Assembly: GCA_031216915.1 (NCBI GenBank) | Contig: CM062289.1 | Span: 60,630,241 to 60,694,240 of the forward strand | DNA from: Pictodentalium vernedei | Taxonomy: Eukaryota; Mollusca; Scaphopoda; Dentaliida; Dentaliidae | DNA: 64,000 nt | Direction: 5' to 3' | In this document: positions 1 to 10,502 of the stretch, in pieces | Layout: every line of letters begins with the position of its first letter | Position numbering within the stretch: the stretch's first letter is position 1 | Notes under the pieces: model-generated | The model's database searches: none | Seen by the model: the letters and a program-made list of their open reading frames with translations, nothing else | Told to the model about the DNA's origin: nothing | Program-made: the position numbers and the translations under genes

Positions 1-955
1 CATTCTTGGACCAGCATGGCACCAAGCTCCTGGACACTACTTGGCTGGACTGGACGGGCTGAAATTGCAAGCTGTAACTCATTCCAGACATGTTCGATTG
101 GATTGAGATCAGGGGCTCTTGCTGGCCACTCCATACGCCCAATACCCTCCCTCTTCCAATACTCCCCGACAGCATTGGCAACATGAGGACGGGCAATATC
201 GTCCAAAAGAATGAATTTATCACCCACTGCATCTGCATACAACCTGACGTGGACATCCAGGATCTCATCAATATACCGCTGTGCAGTCAATGTACCATGT
301 TCAAGGACACAGAACTCTGTACGTCCATCCCTGCTGATGCCGCCCCAGACCATGATTGACTCTCCAACATAGCAATCATGCTCAGCAATGTTGGCTGCAT
401 GGAATCGCTCTCCTGGTCTCCACCACAGCGAAGAACGCCTATCTGTGTGTTCTAGGCAGTACCTTGACTCATCTGTAAATAGGAAAAGTCGCCAACCTTC
501 TCTGAGCCATCCAACGCGATCCAGGGCCCAATCACATCGTGGTGGTGCTGGGACAGCGGAATGCGATTACATGGTCTTCTCGATCGGAGACCACCTTCGT
601 GCAACCTTGCCCGTATAGTCTTCGTCGAAACATTTACCCCGGATACATTTTGAGGGTCACTGCGAAGCTGGGTTGCTGTGGCTAAGCAGTTCCTACGGGC
701 CCGAATAATTGAAGAAAGGTCTTCAGCTGCAGATGTTGCAGTGTCTCTGCCACCACCATGCCGCCTTACTGGTGTGCCACACTGCTGAAATCTTGCCCTG
801 GCTCTGGTGATTACCGCATGGTGCACACCAAGGGCTTCACCAACCTGATGATGGGTAGCCCCTTGCTCTACCATCCCTACAGCCCGCCACTGACAATTGT
901 CTTCTTACATTTGCGATATTCACTCATTGAATCACAAAGGTTTGTGTTGAAATGA
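1..955 (-). mobile_element. Tc1/mariner-type transposase, frameshifted, truncated by window edge
   Basis: The minus strand encodes a Tc1-family DDE transposase. From about 921 down it shows an N-terminal helix-turn-helix region (MVEQGATHHQVGEALGVHHA, then a GGGR linker), a second DNA-binding part (VNVSTKTIRARLHEGGLRSR) and then the catalytic core in another frame: FTDESRY (first D), MVWGGIS, LLDDIARPH (second D) and DLNPIEHVWNEL (E). I count 34 residues between the second D and the E, the DD34E spacing of Tc1. At least two frameshifts are visible, near 535 and near 905, where an upstream MSEYRKCK start lies in another frame, so this copy is dead. The 3' end runs off the left edge. I could not identify the terminal inverted repeat on the right. 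It sits apart from the other elements, and nothing suggests host use. Confidence 0.9.
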
Positions 956-1640
956 AGATTGAATACCCTACACATGTCATGTACATGTATACGGTACACG
1001 GAAACGTCATGAAAATCAACGGGTACATGCTTTCCATGACTGTCAAGAAACGTCCGCCCATCAAGAGAGCTAATGTAAACACTGGGGACCATCTCAATAC
1101 ATTCCTCAATCATATCCTCCAAAAATATCGCAAATATGTCACAAGCAAATTTCACAATAATGTGTCAAATATTTGGTGCTTAGCAAACTTTGAGTAGTAC
1201 ATATTTTATAAACCTACAGAAACCAAACAATATTTACATTGTTCATCTTTTCACCCAAAACACATAAACCTAGCATCCAACATAACATTGCAACACGAAT
1301 ATGCAGTATTGTGTCAGGTCCACAATCGAGAAACAAATGATTAGCAGAAATGGAAATATATCTGGCGTCACGTTGCTGTCATTCAAATGTTCTCAAATTC
1401 GGACGAAAAATACCAGGTCTCAAATTAAGAGTAATAAAAATAATAAACTTCACTCCGAAATGAACTGATAAAATTGCATTTGTTTCAACTTTCAACACAA
1501 ACCAGGACATTTATCCCACAATACTGTCAGAGTGTCGATCCTAAATGGTAGTAAAAAATGTCTAAAATCATGCGAAACTGTGAACATATAAATAATAAAG
1601 TCAAAGTAAACACCTGAAAAAATTACTAACAAAAGCAAGG
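956..1640. other. No gene recognised; AT-rich sequence
   Basis: I see no family match, splice-supported exon or clear inverted repeat here. The first 200 bases may include the terminal part of the Tc1-like element, but no partner repeat is inside the window to prove it. Confidence 0.4.
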
Positions 1641-2000
1641 TTTGTGGACGGAAACGAAAATTACCAAGTGAAGAAATGCGGCCTACCCAAATGTAATTTG
1701 TGTCCTCTCCTAGAAGGAAACAAAATAACTTTTGAGAACGGATACAAATTAAAAATCAACTCTTCCTTCCAATGCTATAGCCAAAATCTCAGTTACGTGA
1801 TGAAATGCACTGGCTGTGGTGGATTGCACACATGTGAAACCAGGGACACACTACGTCACCGGATGACCGTCAATTGGCCCCAAAACAAGGATGCAAAATG
1901 TAAGTGAACACATGGCCATGTGAGCTCCTTCCAGTTAAGGTCTTTCTATTTCACATTGTCGGAACAAATGATGAAACAAAATAATTGATAACGGCAACAC
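1640..2000 (+). pseudogene. Penelope-like element remnant (C-terminal GIY-YIG endonuclease region)
   Basis: The reading frame from 1644 carries the cysteine pattern that precedes the GIY-YIG domain of Penelope-like elements (CGLPKCNLCPLL, later KCTGC), followed by a segment resembling the YIGETGDTLRHRM block (here HTCETRDTLRHRMTV). After a stop near 1906 the similarity continues in shifted frame to about 2000 (SEHMAM). The YIG-type triad appears replaced by HTC, and the reverse transcriptase is absent, so this is a decayed 3' fragment. It ends about 150 bases before a degraded LINE; no functional link is implied. The family assignment rests on motif memory rather than alignment. Confidence 0.7.
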
Positions 2001-3574
2001 AATTTATAAGAAGCCTTGATGGTACACTGAAGAAAAAATAATCACACGGGTACATAAACTGCAATAGGCAAGACATCCCTCGAAAAACTTTCCCCTGAAT
2101 GATTCGAGGGACCACCCCATCTCTTGTTCAAGAAATCAACTAATTCCTCAACCTAAAAGAATCGAAGCAGTTGAAAACATGGTAGACTCTCCATTGTTTG
2201 CCGGTGACATTTTAATATGCTATAGCAGAAAAAACATCGATTTAATCGAGCGAAAACTTCAGCTGTGTTTAAATATAATTCAGAAATGAGCTACGGAAAA
2301 CGGTTTTAAGTTTTCGAAGATCAAAACACATTGTGTTCATTCCTGCAAGTTCTGAAGACACCAGTGTGTCCGGAATTGAAAATAGATGGCAATAACATCA
2401 AAGTTGTTAAAAGCGGGAATTCGTAGGTTCATTATTTGACAATAAACCGAATTTCACATCTCATATAAAACAGCTAAAGGTTAAATGTAAAAGGGCATTG
2501 AGCCTTCTAATAGTTGTTGGTAGCACTGATTGTGGCACTGACCAAAAAACGCTCTCATCTGTATAGTTCACTTGTTAAACCAAAATATTTGGATTACTAA
2601 TGTGTGGTTTGCGGAACTGCAAAAATACCATACCTTAAATCACTTGATGTTATTCGCAATAGTGGTATTAGTATTAACCTGGGAGCATTTAGAATGTCAC
2701 CAACAGATTCAATGCGTGTTGAATCGTCACTCCAGTTATGTTTCCAGTCTAGTTGCTAATCCATCAAACACCTTGAAAATGTGTCTCGAAGCCTAGAGAA
2801 ACCTAGAAACCTGAGCTATATTCCTGCTTTGTTGTAAGTGGGATCAAGTCTCATACTGAAGGAGAAATCCGCAACATGTATGATTCGAGAAAAGAGAATC
2901 CTGAACAACATATTCCACCTTGGCATCTCAGAAACCTACTGCTATATTGGAATTTGCTTTTTCCAAAAAGAACGAGGCATATGCTCTGCAGTTTAAATAA
3001 AACTATTCGGAAATAAAATCTTAGTACAGTGCATATAATAGGATCTATACGAATGGATCAAAAGACGGCGAAAAAGTATCATCTGCTGTTGTTACAGGTG
3101 ATCACATCACCTCTATCAGAATGTCAAACGAAAGTTGTATTTTCAAAACTGATGCGAAAGCTTTACAACTAGCGCTTGAAAACATCGAGAATGTACAGGG
3201 AAGGAAGTCGAACATATTTTCCGACTCTAGTTCCTCTTTTCTTTCTTTACTCAACCTGACGCCGAAGAACCCTCTTATTTTAGAACTTCGTGAGAAGTTG
3301 GATACTCTCATGTCTGACAAATATGATATCGTGTTTTCCTTGTTGGCTGGAAATGTTGGTATATCCGATAACACCAGAGCCGCCGACAGTGCAGTAAATC
3401 AGGCTTTGAAGAAGCCTATTACTGATTTTAATTTTTTTTTTCAGTGTTTTAAATCACCTACCATTAACTACCTCAAATCTAGATGGTGGGTGAATTGTGA
3501 TGGGGCGATACATAACAGGGTTCCATAGCTTTTGACCTACCATCTCTTCGTTTCATGATGTTGATAGAATGAAT

Positions 3575-3642
3575 TATCAACCCGAGAAAAGTAATAATCA
3601 CAAAGGCCGTTGATAATTCTTCGGGTTGATAATTCCTTGTAC
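3575..3642. repeat. Short hairpin in the block interrupting the LINE
   Basis: GAATTATCAACCCGA is answered by a reverse-complement TCGGGTTGATAATTC about 45 bases later, with a further half repeat between them. It probably marks a small MITE or the end of the inserted block. Confidence 0.5.
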
Positions 3643-3822
3643 CAACCTCAATAAGAGCAACTTATTGTTTTATTATTATGACATAAAATATTCCTTGCTT
3701 TATTTCATATTTTGCAATGAAGAATTTCATATTCATATGCAACAAAATAAATTTAATTTCAGCATATAAATATATAAAAGGCAATGTGTATTAACTTATT
3801 TGTTCATGCTGTCGTTATTTGT

Positions 3823-4082
3823 TACAGTACGTGGAGAGTGTATTATCACAAAATCACCCGCAGAGTGGAGATTCCACCCACGCAATAATTGCAAATTTGT
3901 TGCAAATCATAACAAGCACAAGCAAAGTTTCAGTCAATGGACCTCCGGGTTAAACCCGGAGGTCCATTGGCTGAAACATTGCTTGTGTTTTAGTCGATAC
4001 ACACACAATTTGAAATTTATAGTTCGGGTGATAACTCCACTCCGCGGGTGATTTAGTTACAATCCACTCTCCACGTACTGTA
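3823..4082. mobile_element. MITE-A copy 1 (TA target, hairpin core)
   Basis: It is bounded by TA + CAGTACGTGGAGAGTG and the inverted CACTCTCCACGTACTG + TA. Internally it is palindromic on two levels: a CACCCGCAGAGTGGAG subterminal repeat, then a central stem whose arms read CAATGGACCTCCGGGT and its complement. There is no coding capacity. Length 260 bp and a TA target fit a Tc1/mariner-mobilised MITE. Related copies lie at 35.5, 42.0, 44.7 and 50.5 kb. Confidence 0.9.
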
Positions 4083-4621
4083 TATTTGAACAGTTCCTAA
4101 ACATTGAAGGGGAAATTGAAGGAAGGAGCAAAATGGAAAAAAAAACATTTCAATTTTTATCACAAATAGGTTTTTGGAACCATTATATCAACCTGCCTGC
4201 GCTATCTGTAGGTAGACAACAATAACAGAGCGATGAAACATCAACTCGATTTCGATAAACAATATTGGAGTAAATCAACACTTCTATTATTTTAGCCAAT
4301 CAAATTACCAGATTTTTTCTGTCATATAATAAAAGCCATTCAAGGCGTATACATTCCCTTTTGTTAGAGGTAATATGCGACAAGAGTGTGTTCATGGCAA
4401 GCAGGTGCTGTCTCTGGAACACATTATTTTATATTGCACGGATTTTACTTATGTCAGGGGGCGGTATTTCACTGTAGGATCGATAGGAGATCCATTTTAT
4501 CATACGGGTCCACACAAAATTATATCATTTCTTAAAGTAATTAACTTTTTTAATGAAATTTAAAATGGTTTTGATTCTTTTAAACTAGACTCAAGTCTCA
4601 GTTCATCAGGTTGGTTTGTTT

Positions 4622-4722
4622 AAGAAATAGCTGTTGTTTTCCTACGCGAGTTATGATTAAGCTTGTCCTGAAAATTGTCGGTTTATATCGCATAAACCGA
4701 AGGAAAACAACAGTTATTTCTT
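4622..4722. repeat. Hairpin repeat (~100 bp)
   Basis: AAGAAATAGCTGTTGTTTTC is mirrored by GAAAACAACAGTTATTTCTT at the other end, giving ~21-bp arms around a ~55-bp loop. It lies at the 3' end of the LINE remnant and may be a small MITE. Confidence 0.6.
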
Positions 4723-5435
4723 ATAATTTAATCCGGCTGTAATATTAAAATATAAAAACTATGTGTACGTGAACGAAAAACTTAAATAATTTTCGCAAAA
4801 GACAACAGTCAAACTCTGGAAAGTGTGCCACAAACAGGTCACGTCAATCATTGTCAAATTGTTTGTTGTTTTTATTTTCGATTGCAGACGATAGATATTT
4901 AGTACGTAACATCATTAAAAACATTTTTTTTAAGTTCCCCCAAAATCATGTTTGGGTGTATGATATTTTATTCGTCTTCCACTTCGGTATATTTTATTAA
5001 ATTCAATTGGTCCCGAGAAATTATCACTATATTCTCGCTGACTGGAGGCGATGAAAAATCGATCATTGATCTTTGTTTACAAGTTTGTTATCCATCTAGC
5101 AGTCTGCCGTCACGCCCTCACGGTGACAATTGGATTTAGTGGGTGGGTCTTCCAGAGTCTTCAAAGTTGGATCGGATGTGCGAACGTGTAGCGACATTCC
5201 AAATCATGACGTGATTTGGTTTATACGATTTTGACGACTTTCACGCTGTACGCTTTCAACCAATCAAACGCAGAGGCGGGGCAAATGATTAAATTATATG
5301 GTTTTCACTACACTGGTATTATCACTAATTACTATTCAAAGTACTCCTGTCTTTGACATTTTTTTTGTAATTATTTCCTATTTTGAATTAATCATTTTAC
5401 TTCGGAATTGACATGTTTTTTTGTTTAACCGTGTT
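4723..5435. other. No gene recognised
   Basis: AT-rich sequence with no family match, splice-supported exon or clear repeat that I could support. Confidence 0.35.
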
Positions 5436-5496
5436 TTCGTCACAAAATAACCTTAGCTGCCGAAATGACGTTAAGCACCAACAAATAAATAAAGAA
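5436..5496 (+). repeat. Solo LINE 3' tail
   Basis: The sequence around CCTTAGCTGCCGAAATGAC followed by GTTAAGCACCAACAAATAAA matches the last ~55 bases of the full-length LINE (tail at 25365-25420 in reverse). It is a heavily 5'-truncated insertion or the remnant of one. Confidence 0.65.
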
Positions 5497-5635
5497 GGAA
5501 ATTGGTCGACTTTGAGAACGTTCAAGAATTGAATGTTTAACGCCTCGAAAATAAGCACACGATATGTTGCATTATTTTAATTATCTTTTTTTTTATTTTA
5601 TTTTTTTTTTAAATTCATTAAAACTATTTCACATG

Positions 5636-5987
5636 GGTGCGCGGTGACTCAGTTGGTAGAGGTGCAGGCTGCAAGCCGATAGGACCTCGGTTCGAATCCC
5701 ACCTGCGGCAACCGCGTTGTGTCCTTGGACAAGACACTTCACCCCCATTGCCCACGTGGGGGCACGGTAACGCTGTGTACTAAGGCGTACTGCACGTCGA
5801 TGGTGCACCTGTCCTCAACCAATGCTACCCCTGCTTGTGTGGAGTTGGTATGTCCGGAAGCTGACAGTTGCTCGCCGTTGCTCGGTGGTTCTCTCCGGGT
5901 ACTCCGGCTTCCTCCACCCGTAAAACTGTCATGGTCATGGTTAGCCATTGTGCAGAAATATGTGACCTTAAACACCAATAAATAAAT
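5636..5987 (+). mobile_element. tRNA-derived SINE, full length, with 14-bp target duplication
   Basis: The head has pol III promoter boxes: an A box (GACTCAGTTGGTAGAGG) and a B box (GGTTCGAATCC). A ~240-bp body follows (CTTGGACAAGACACTTCACC, CTTCCTCCACCCGTAAAACT), and the tail is CCTTAAACACCAATAAATAA. It is flanked by an exact AACTATTTCACATG duplication (5622-5635 and 5988-6001), so it inserted by target-primed reverse transcription. It has no coding capacity. The tail resembles the LINE tail in this window, which suggests the LINE supplied the machinery. Confidence 0.93.
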
Positions 5988-6267
5988 AACTATTTCACAT
6001 GACACCGCATTGGAACAAGCTCGGCGAGTTAGTTCAAAATCTTTTTAAAAATAAAACACTCTTATTGTTCATGGTGGTGATTCTTTCGCATAACACCGAA
6101 TGTTAACTATTTGCATGCTGCTGGCAGATGTTCCTACCATGACAAGGTTCCTCTTGCCACTGAAATAAGTATACTTTGGGCGCATTTAATCAAATCCCCC
6201 CCCCCCCCGCCCCCTGTAAATTGAGTTTTTGCACCAATGATTTCTTGAGTTAAATTTAAATGAATTT

Positions 6268-6335
6268 TTCCTCAAATCTAGTCATAGCTGCTTCAGAGCA
6301 GCCATGACTAGATTTGATGAAAAATATCCTGAAAA
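6268..6335. repeat. Short hairpin
   Basis: ATCTAGTCATAGCTGCT is followed after a few bases by a near-perfect inverted copy ending GACTAGAT. The stem is about 25 bp. Origin unknown. Confidence 0.5.
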
Positions 6336-6461
6336 TACTCAGCGTGTTAAAAGTTAAGCAAAAGGAGTGTCGATTACATTTTACTTAGAAGCTGCAGTTA
6401 GTCACGCCTGTCACATCTTCTTTTCAACCACACATGAACGTTTGAATTGTTCACTTTAACC

Positions 6462-6680
6462 CTTCACCCAGGGCACATAAGAAGATTTGTTATTTGTTTC
6501 ACAAAAGTCAACAAAACTATATTATGTTACTCCGTCATTAAAACGAGATAGTCGAGGTCGTTCCCATGAGAGGTAACATGATATAATTTTTTTGAAATGT
6601 TTTTAACAATACTTGTTTTTCAACTGCTCAGTTTGTAAATTAGGCGTTGGATGCATCCTATTCATTGGGTTAAGGGGTGC
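6462..6680. mobile_element. Diverged MITE-C-like element
   Basis: It begins TTTAACCCTTCACCCAGG and carries the CAACAAAACTATATTATG / CATGATATAATTTTTTTGA inverted pair around a degraded central palindrome. This is the variant core also seen at 44.5 and 57.8 kb. The ends are too diverged for exact borders. Confidence 0.55.
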
Positions 6681-6763
6681 CAGACGTAATCTCCCGGAAT
6701 TTAACTGACATTAGCAATTCTTTTGGGGGTTTGCCATAATGTAAGCGAACAAAACCGCTAGAA

Positions 6764-7042
6764 CTAAATTTTCGACAAAATCTTTGGCGATGGAGCGGAT
6801 GTACCACCGATCCCTCCTGATTCTACGCACTCATCCTGTTTCAGTGAACACGTATCGATGGCTTCCATTTCAACTTCTTTATATAGAAGAGATTTTCGTT
6901 GTATCTCATGGTTCACTTCAATGTTTTGGATCGTATCTGGCATACCACTTTTTTTAGTTTCAGGAAGAAACCATATAAGTCCTGATGATATAAATGTGAT
7001 TATAGCTATTATTAAATACATCACGCTCCCGTTTAACTGGTC
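6764..7042 (-). CDS. SLC22-type transporter, last coding exon (TM12 and tail)
   Basis: This is the terminal exon of a host organic cation/anion transporter of the SLC22 branch of the major facilitator superfamily, a plasma membrane uniporter or exchanger family. It starts at a canonical acceptor (CTCTTGCAG, AG at 7044-7043) in phase 0 and encodes a hydrophobic TM12 (GSVMYLIIAIITFISSGLIW). Directly after comes the family hallmark FLPET...MPDTI (compare LPET...LPDTI in known SLC22 proteins), then a ~55-residue acidic cytosolic tail ending at TAG 6764-6766. The frame joins the exon at 12806-12878 without a break. The tail is intact, which argues for a functional gene. Substrate cannot be told from this half. 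Confidence 0.92.
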   Translation of the reverse strand, partial: DQLNGSVMYLIIAIITFISSGLIWFLPETKKSGMPDTIQNIEVNHEIQRKSLLYKEVEMEAIDTCSLKQDECVESGGIGGTSAPSPKILSKI

Positions 7043-7075
7043 CTGCAAGAGACAGAAAATTGAAATGTGTGGTTA

Positions 7076-7510
7076 CTGCAACATAAATACACAGAACGAC
7101 ACACGAGTGCCAGCGCGGAAGGACAGAACGAGAGGCCGCAGGCCTCGAGTTTTATTCTCCCGCGGTGGCACAAGTGCCATATTGATTAACCCATTCACAT
7201 ACGCGTGTCGTTCTGTGTTTATTACACGCCTTAGCGTCTAAGAAACAATTATTAGAAAGACACTCAGCAATTCATTTGACAAGTATAGACAAAAAGAACA
7301 CATTGTATCGCCAACCAAATTTGCGAGGAGAACCGGTATTAATATTACACCCCCTGAGTACCAATGTGTTCTATGTGCCTACTGGCACATAGAAAACATT
7401 GGAACTCAAGGGACGATTTTTAGCTATCGCCAGCGATTGAAACTGTAATTGCGGTGCGAAATTTGAAGAAACTTCCAGTGAAATTTCGCATCTATTTAAA
7501 ATGGATGGAA
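7076..7510. mobile_element. Rep-F copy 1 (uninterrupted)
   Basis: A ~430-bp repeat whose reverse complement recurs at 42835-44440. One end is a ~140-bp palindrome opened by CACAGAACGACACACG and closed by CGTGTCGTTCTGTG. The other part holds a short hairpin (CCAATGTGTTCTATGTGCC ... GGCACATAG). No coding capacity. This copy preserves the site that is filled by a 1.1-kb insert in the other copy. Confidence 0.75.
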
Positions 7511-7766
7511 GCATTGAGGAATTGTAGGAGGAAAACCAAATGAAAGTATTGAGAAAGAATTATTCAGACACAAAACACTGTAAGCATACATCCTTTGTTC
7601 TTAAATCTTAAACATTGTTTGTCCACACCATTTTTTATCAGCAGAGAGACCAGGAGCATAAAGGTTGCAATGATAAGTTATTTAGTCTTGCAATACCATA
7701 ATGAATTATGTATCATGTAATACTGACTCACATTTTCATCTCATCATCTAATCTGACGACGTGCCC
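7511..7766. other. No gene recognised
   Basis: Intronic AT-rich sequence without a feature I can support. Confidence 0.3.
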
Positions 7767-8053
7767 ACAGTTAAAACTAGAAGTCCTGTCACGAACTGTG
7801 CGCTTGTCTAGGCTAAATTGCGCGAAGGAATTGCGCGCAACTGCCATATCGAATGGCATCCAAAGCACGGCAGGTTCTCCTGGTTACCAATCGCAAACAG
7901 GTTGCCCGGAGGTCCATTGGCTGAAACATTGCTTGTGCACAGGCCATATGTACAGAATTTGATAGCCTTACTATAGTCATAACGCGTTGATTAACGGGCA
8001 TATTGACGTGCTATTTGCGCGCATTTCATGACAGGACTTCTAGTTTTAACTGT
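7767..8053. mobile_element. MITE-B copy 1
   Basis: It is bounded by ACAGTTAAAACTAGAAGTCC and its inverted copy ending TTTTAACTGT. The TIR runs about 25 bp to CTGTCA. The interior contains half of the palindrome shared with MITE-A (CGGAGGTCCATTGGCTGAAA, then CATTGCTTGTG). No coding capacity. Confidence 0.88.
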
Positions 8054-8229
8054 ACACTGCCAAAAAAAAAAACATTTAGAGTACCGGAACGGAAGAAATA
8101 TTTGCCTTGTTTTACTATCATGAAACACGCTGAACAACAAATAATGAACTATTGATAAGATAAATGTTCTTGAATTTTGTAGATGAACAGTAATTAGAGT
8201 ATAAACTTATATAATCTTGCATCATCCCT

Positions 8230-8406
8230 TTAACCCTTTACCCAACGTAACGGTCAAAACCGGCCAGCGCTATTCGCAAAAATCGCCAAATAATTTTCAC
8301 TATTTTTTTTAATTTGTTGTCTCAAAAATATAGGTTATGACCCCTCATTGGAACGAGCTTTTGTTTTGCAAGTGTCGACTGCTTTTCGCGTTAGGTAAAG
8401 GGTTAA
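8230..8406. mobile_element. MITE-C copy (short form, one arm)
   Basis: TTAA + CCCTTTACCCAACGTAA at the left and GTTAGGTAAAGGG + TTAA at the right. It contains one copy of the GGTTATGACCCCTCATTGGA arm but lacks the inverted partner, so it cannot form the long hairpin. The TTAA target and CCC start fit a piggyBac-type MITE. Confidence 0.85.
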
Positions 8407-9410
8407 AGCATAAAGTCATTAGAAATTAGTTCTGTCTTCGAGAGAATGAAAGGATACAAACAGGACATTATAGTAAAGTTTGACCATAGTATCATTTTGC
8501 CACCTTGTCTTATGAGTGAAATTGGCCAGGGTGTCTTATCAGTTAAATAGTAAAATGTAATCACATACGATGACTTTGTATGGAACAAGATGGGGTTCGA
8601 TATATTACGCAAACTTCATATTAACCCATAAACGGCCATTCCGAGACTTCGTATCGCATTTACCTCATCTCTGACCTCAAACCCATTGAATGGATGTACA
8701 AGTGAGTACAAGTAGGTAAACATGGATTGAATCATGTCACAAGGAACGGAGAGGCCTGTTCAACAAATGTAAGTCCCAAACATTGAAATGAATCCCTGAA
8801 AAAAGGATCACATAGATTAACAAATTTATTAGCTGTTTAAAATAATTCATAGTTCAAAACGAATACAGCAAATAAAACTTATGTTTTTCTTATTTTGCCT
8901 TTGGTGGGGTCGTTTTAAATCAATCGTTTTAAACTATCAGATGACGTTCCTTTCCGCTTACATTTCAGGAACTTAGAGTGGTAACATCAAATTTGATATC
9001 AGTGTGGGAATAAGTACAGAAAACTGGGGCATTGGCTTATCACCAACAGTTATGACAGTTATGCACTGATCGTTTAGATATGTCAGTTTTTAATATATAT
9101 GTATCGGATTGCTGGGACACCAGTAGAACCTCACAACGCAATCTGCCCTGCCACTAAGATGTTCCATGTCAATCAGTGGTGTAACTTGTCCGACCGATGG
9201 TGTTTATGACCTGAAAGCTGTTACCTTGTGACTGTCGCAATGCATAATAACTTTCACATCATTAACACTTTGAGCCCTGGTGGTATCGTTCATGTCAGTT
9301 CAGTGGCAGCAATCGAAAGAGTCTATATTCATTATTTTGAGGGTAGACTAATTAGTATCAATAGCCTTGGGGATGCACGTTAAAAATATTGATCGGTCTA
9401 GTCCACACAT
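8407..9410. other. No gene recognised (intron of the SLC22 gene)
   Basis: About 1 kb with no recognisable exon on either strand, no long inverted repeats and no known transposon motifs. Confidence 0.35.
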
Positions 9411-9413
9411 ATA

Positions 9414-9574
9414 GATTATCACCACAGTGTGTGTCTCCGGGAATTCAGATTAAGTCGAGTTGTAGGAACAGAATAGTATATCGACGAGTCCGTTAGGGCG
9501 AGTTGAAATGCGATTCTGTGCCTACAACGAGACTTGATCAGAATTTCCGGAGACACACACTGTGGTGATGATAA
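9414..9574. repeat. Long hairpin element, probable MITE
   Basis: ATTATCACCACAGTGTGTGT at the left is answered by ACACACACTGTGGTGATGAT at the right. Pairing continues inward (TCTCCGGGAATT / AATTTCCGGAGA, then CTCGTTGTAGGCACAGAAT against AGTCGAGTTGTAGGAACAGA). The whole 160 bp folds into a stem of ~65 bp. Confidence 0.8.
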
Positions 9575-10124
9575 ATTTATCTCACAATATGGACCACAAA
9601 ATGTGTTATAAAACTATTTTAAGAGGAACTTTTTCATTTGCCTTATCGATGAAAAGACGCGAATTGATCTCCATATTGAGGTCAGTGATGACGTTACACT
9701 TCAAAGAAAAATACGTCACTGGGATTCACTTTACTTCATACTGTCTTGCGAAGTGCAGCAACTGTATGTTTCATCAACTTGAATGTGGTTGTAACTTTTG
9801 CAACAATTACTGGTGAATTAAATATCCCTCTTGGTGTAAAAGGTTTATTATATTTTAAAATATGCCGTTCATCGTTTATTGAGGTGGAGTTTTCCACTTT
9901 TTATAGCGAAAGCTAATCCTTTAACTTCGAGAAGCCTCGATTCGAGCGTTCAGGAAAATCGCAATAATAGGCTACAAACCAGCCCAAGATGCCGAAAAGT
10001 GCGCATAATTTAACTATTCGTTGCGGACTTATGAGTAGAAAAGGTTAAATGTCACAAGAAAACATAGCACGAAAACGAGAAACACGCTACCAACATTCCA
10101 GTATTGTCGTTTGTGTTCTTACAA

Positions 10125-10345
10125 TAACTGATCTTCAGTTTACATTGCTGTAAAAAATGTGTACACCATACACATATTCATGCATCGTAGACATCAAAAT
10201 ACACATGTATATTCTTTAAAAAAAAGTCGGCGGTTGGGATCCGTGGGGAAATTGAAAACTTTGGACAGAAAACGTTGGAACACTTTTCAATTTGTGACCA
10301 ATGATCGTTCCAGTAATCCATTTGTACAGAGAGTTGTGGTGTTCA
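10125..10345 (+). repeat. Diverged repeat shared with 46.4-46.6 kb
   Basis: TGTATATTCTTTAAAA, a GAAATTGAAAACTTTGGA-like block and AGTAATCCATTTGTACAG recur in the same order and orientation near 46430-46580. No coding potential is evident. It is probably an old interspersed repeat. Confidence 0.5.
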
Positions 10346-10371
10346 CAAAAAATATTATAAGAGTTTGAGAG

Positions 10372-10502
10372 GTAAATACTTGGTTGGTTTCATATCGACC
10401 AAGATATGAGCGGGAGGTTTACTTTATATCGGCGGATATCGAAGGTAGTGAAAATACCTCGGACTGATATCTCGACCGATATGAAAATAACCAAGTAATA
10501 AC
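10372..10502. repeat. Imperfect palindrome (~130 bp)
   Basis: TACTTGGTTGGTTTCATATC near 10378 pairs with GATATGAAAATAACCAAGTA near 10478, with further pairing inward around the ATATCGGTCGAGATATC-like segment. Probably a foldback MITE. Confidence 0.6.

Larger units (their letters stand above)
2160..4612 (+). mobile_element. Degraded LINE copy, 3' half of ORF2, interrupted
   Basis: This plus-strand stretch is a decayed relative of the full-length LINE at 25.4-31.6 kb. It starts in the reverse transcriptase, where the catalytic YVDD is now FAGD (about 2198-2209), followed by LICYSRKNIDLIERKLQLC. It then runs through the thumb region, an RNase H remnant (3121-3528: AKALQLALENIENV, FSDSSSSFLSLLN, LLAGNVGISDNTR) and finally the ORF2 C-terminus at 4375-4563 with the CCHC-like ECVHGKQVLSLEHIILYC. 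Many stops and frameshifts are present. A block from about 3545 to 4340, including a MITE-A, interrupts it between the RNase H and the C-terminal zinc motif. The 3' UTR similarity ends near 4612. Confidence 0.88.

Noticed and set aside
90-359. Plus-strand 89-residue open frame at the window start
   Set aside because: It is antisense to the Tc1 transposase catalytic core, which has DDE motifs on the minus strand.
5643-5700. tRNA-like A and B boxes suggesting a tRNA gene (also at 37.27 and 57.07 kb)
   Set aside because: They are SINE heads: followed by the same ~240-bp body and ATAAATA tail and, at 5.6 and 37.3 kb, flanked by target duplications. No complete cloverleaf with acceptor stem is kept.
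5719-6005. 88-residue frames on both strands
   Set aside because: Both lie within the SINE body. The same frames recur in other SINE copies and have no protein relatives.
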